61,047 bases of DNA, from positions 1 through 61,047 of the forward strand of contig FIZI01000032.1 in the NCBI GenBank assembly GCA_900016865.1, written 5' to 3'. Source of the stretch: an uncultured Clostridia bacterium (GTDB taxonomy: Bacteria > Bacillota > DTU014). Each line of letters begins with the position of its first letter. Positions within the stretch are counted from its first letter, which is position 1. The position numbers and the translations under genes were made by a program. Below the pieces are notes generated by a model that worked only from the letters and a program-made list of their open reading frames with translations, had not been told where the DNA came from and ran no database searches. Shown in pieces: positions 59,738 through 61,047 of the stretch.

Positions 59738-60404
59738 GCTTGTCGTCTGCGATGGAGGCGAGATCGTCGGAATCCTAGTGGACAGTGACATCCTAAGAGC
59801 TGATGATTTGGATCGCCTGGTCAGAGACGTCATGACCACGAGTTTCCGCAAAGTCTGTCCAAACACGACGATTCGTGAGGCCGGCAATCTCATGATCGAC
59901 AACGACGTGGGCGGCTTGCCTGTGGTCACTTCAGACGGTGCTCTTGTCGGATTGCTGACTGCCAGGGATATACTTAGGGGATATCTCAGGGAAGAGAAGA
60001 CGCGTGTGTCTGTTGAGAGCGGCGCAATATACCTGGCAATGACTAGAAGCCGTGAGTACGAACATTACTGGCTGGATAGGCTCCAAGGATTCGGGTACAA
60101 GGCTGCTGTCACTCAAGTGGGAACCAGCGCGGAGTTGCTGGCGCTCAAGCTCCGCGAGAGCATGATAGCTGCGTCAGTGGCTCGGGGAGTGGTGCAGGAG
60201 GTGTCTCGTGAGAAAATCGCCCTTTCAAATGCAGTTAGAGACGCCTACGCACAGCTTGCTATGAGCAACCCGGGGCTTGGCGGAGGCTTTAAGTTGGCGG
60301 CAGTCAGAGGCGACGGCCGGATTTCTGTTGCAATATTCGGACGATTTGGCCATGCACTTGTTGATGGTCCCGAGCAGTTGGCTGTAGGGTACAGTGTGAT
60401 CTGA
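59637..60404 (+). CDS. CBS-domain pair fused to a HutP-like domain
   Basis: Two CBS domains (REMMQVNPATIHPSATLREA..., LVRDVMTTSFRKVCPNTTIR...) fill residues 1-120; such pairs bind adenosyl ligands such as AMP, ATP, SAM or c-di-AMP. The remaining 130 residues align by eye with Bacillus HutP: GYKAAVTQVGTSAELLALKL, a helical LRESMIAASVARGVVQE, then FKLAAVRGDGRISVAIFGRF and the end LAVGYSVI. The HutP metal-binding His residues are replaced (ESHALYH becomes EKIALSN; His138 becomes Pro or neighbour). GTG 59637 has AAGGAAG at 9 nt; ATG 59628 is in frame. It overlaps ispD. A ligand-sensing RNA-binding role is speculative. Confidence 0.75.
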   Translation: MLVREMMQVNPATIHPSATLREAVATMRSERQSRLVVCDGGEIVGILVDSDILRADDLDRLVRDVMTTSFRKVCPNTTIREAGNLMIDNDVGGLPVVTSDGALVGLLTARDILRGYLREEKTRVSVESGAIYLAMTRSREYEHYWLDRLQGFGYKAAVTQVGTSAELLALKLRESMIAASVARGVVQEVSREKIALSNAVRDAYAQLAMSNPGLGGGFKLAAVRGDGRISVAIFGRFGHALVDGPEQLAVGYSVI

Positions 60405-60428
60405 GATCTTACTGGAGGTATCGGGACC

Positions 60429-60764
60429 TTGAAGGCATTGTTTCATAAGGTAAGCGCGTTTATTCCAGGCCTCGGCCAGGCGCTGAGAGGCAGGCGTTTG
60501 AGGGGATTGGTTTTTTTCCTTGCTACAATACCACCCTTGGCCGTGGCTGCGTTGTTTTATTGCATGCACATGTACCAGCCTGCGATCGTCGCTTTTGGCC
60601 CTATTGACGAGCATCTGAGGAGGCTCGGTTCAATACGGTTGAGGTACGTGCTTGCAACTGTGCCGTCCTTAACTGTCTGGATAGCCAGCGTAGTCGACTG
60701 CTGGTTCGCAGACAGAGGCGGCGCTGCAACTGAGTCTCGGGTAATGGGCATACTCCATGATTGA
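60429..60764 (+). CDS. Small two-helix membrane protein
   Basis: 111 aa with SAFIPGLGQALRGRRLRGLV at the N-terminus, a pattern of small PGLGQ/TM2-like membrane proteins, then two hydrophobic segments (about 27-47 and 73-92). TTG start with GGAGG at about 10 nt. Function unknown. Lies between the CBS-HutP gene and a murA-like gene, same strand, so likely one transcript. Confidence 0.65.
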   Translation: MKALFHKVSAFIPGLGQALRGRRLRGLVFFLATIPPLAVAALFYCMHMYQPAIVAFGPIDEHLRRLGSIRLRYVLATVPSLTVWIASVVDCWFADRGGAATESRVMGILHD

Positions 60765-60796
60765 GATGCCCGAACCTAGGCGCGGGAGGCTTGTTT

Positions 60797-61047
60797 GTGG
60801 CTAAGCTTGTAATAGAAGGCAGAACACGCTTGAGTGGAGAATACTACCTAAGCGGCTCAAAGAACAGTAGCCTGTCTACAATGGTTGCAGCGGCACTGTC
60901 AGACGATACTGTGATTCTAGACAATATTCCGGCAAACACAGATGTCTTGACGCTTGCACGAATACTCCAAGACCTCGGTGTGGATGTACGCAGATTGGGC
61001 GAGAACACCTATGAGATTAGCGGCCGCGAGATTTCAGTTCCAATCGC
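60797..61047 (+). CDS. murA: UDP-GlcNAc 1-carboxyvinyltransferase-like, 5' part
   Basis: First enzyme of peptidoglycan precursor synthesis (EPSP synthase fold). The N-terminus reads VAKLVIEGRTRLSGEYYLSG, then SKNSSLSTMVAAALSDDTVI and LDNIPANTDVLTLARILQDL with LGVDV. Serine replaces the usual GAKNAAL alanines (here GSKNSSL), so it may be a second MurA-type paralog. GTG start with GGGAGG at 7 nt. The catalytic Cys loop lies beyond the window end; 83 codons are present. Confidence 0.8.
   Translation, partial: MAKLVIEGRTRLSGEYYLSGSKNSSLSTMVAAALSDDTVILDNIPANTDVLTLARILQDLGVDVRRLGENTYEISGREISVPI

Noticed and set aside
1-61047. tRNA, rRNA, CRISPR arrays, insertion sequences or prophage genes
   Set aside because: I saw no cloverleaf or rRNA core sequences, no regularly spaced repeats, and no transposase, integrase or phage structural motifs in any reading frame.

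Overview
The window is one contiguous stretch of a bacterial chromosome, mid-GC by eye. It most resembles a member of the Bacillota (Firmicutes) or a deep relative. The block ctsR-mcsA-mcsB-clpC-radA-disA-carD-yacL-ispD (49.6-59.7 kb) is a hallmark Bacillota gene order, and a dipicolinate synthase A gene (dpaA) suggests endospore formation. Two features do not fit a textbook monoderm Firmicute. Both ABC solute-binding proteins lack a lipobox cysteine, and the flagellar operons carry sigma-54-type promoters. The lineage is inferred from gene content only.

Layout. 1-295 is the 3' end of a flagellin gene disrupted by an imperfect 58-bp duplication. 394-3546 (minus) is a sugar ABC transporter: binding protein and two permeases, with no ATPase. 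3.9-37.6 kb is a nearly complete flagellar cluster on the plus strand: flaG-fliD-orf-fliS-orf; a two-component pair (flgR-like and flgS-like); flgB-flgC-fliE-fliF-fliG-fliH-fliI; fliJ-fliK-flgD-orf-flgE-flbD-motA-motB-fliL-fliM-fliN-fliO-fliP; and fliQ-fliR-flhB-flhA-flhF-flhG-PilZ-fliA-orf-swrB-like. 37.7-40.0 kb is a polar amino-acid ABC transporter. 40.0-46.7 kb is an accessory stretch of mixed strands: EamA exporter, iron-type alcohol dehydrogenase, YitT protein, FAD oxidoreductase, dpaA, D,D-carboxypeptidase. 46.9-49.2 kb holds a GT4 glycosyltransferase and an isolated pilT. 49.3-61.0 kb is the CtsR/Clp block, radA-disA, carD, a PIN/TRAM protein, ispD, a CBS-HutP-like fusion, a small membrane protein and the start of a murA-like gene.

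How it works together. Sequences matching the sigma-54 -24/-12 consensus (GG and GC ten bases apart) lie upstream of flaG, flgB, fliJ and fliQ. Those before flgB and fliQ match at every consensus position. Between the late filament genes and flgB sits an NtrC-type response regulator with receiver and AAA+ domains but no C-terminal Fis/HTH domain, followed by a membrane-anchored GAF-PAS histidine kinase. This is the architecture of epsilonproteobacterial FlgR/FlgS. fliA (sigma-28) is near the end of the last sigma-54 unit, and flaG-fliD has both a sigma-54-like and a sigma-28-like promoter. The sequence therefore suggests a cascade FlgS/FlgR, then sigma-54, then basal body, export gate and FliA, then sigma-28, then filament genes. 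I know of no described example in a Firmicute-like genome. This is the strongest candidate for a new system here.

Other items worth attention are a roughly 170-residue Ala-rich helical insertion in the hook protein FlgE together with a very large FliK ruler, a CBS-CBS-HutP-like fusion that has lost the HutP metal ligands, and dpaA next to an FAD protein rather than dpaB.
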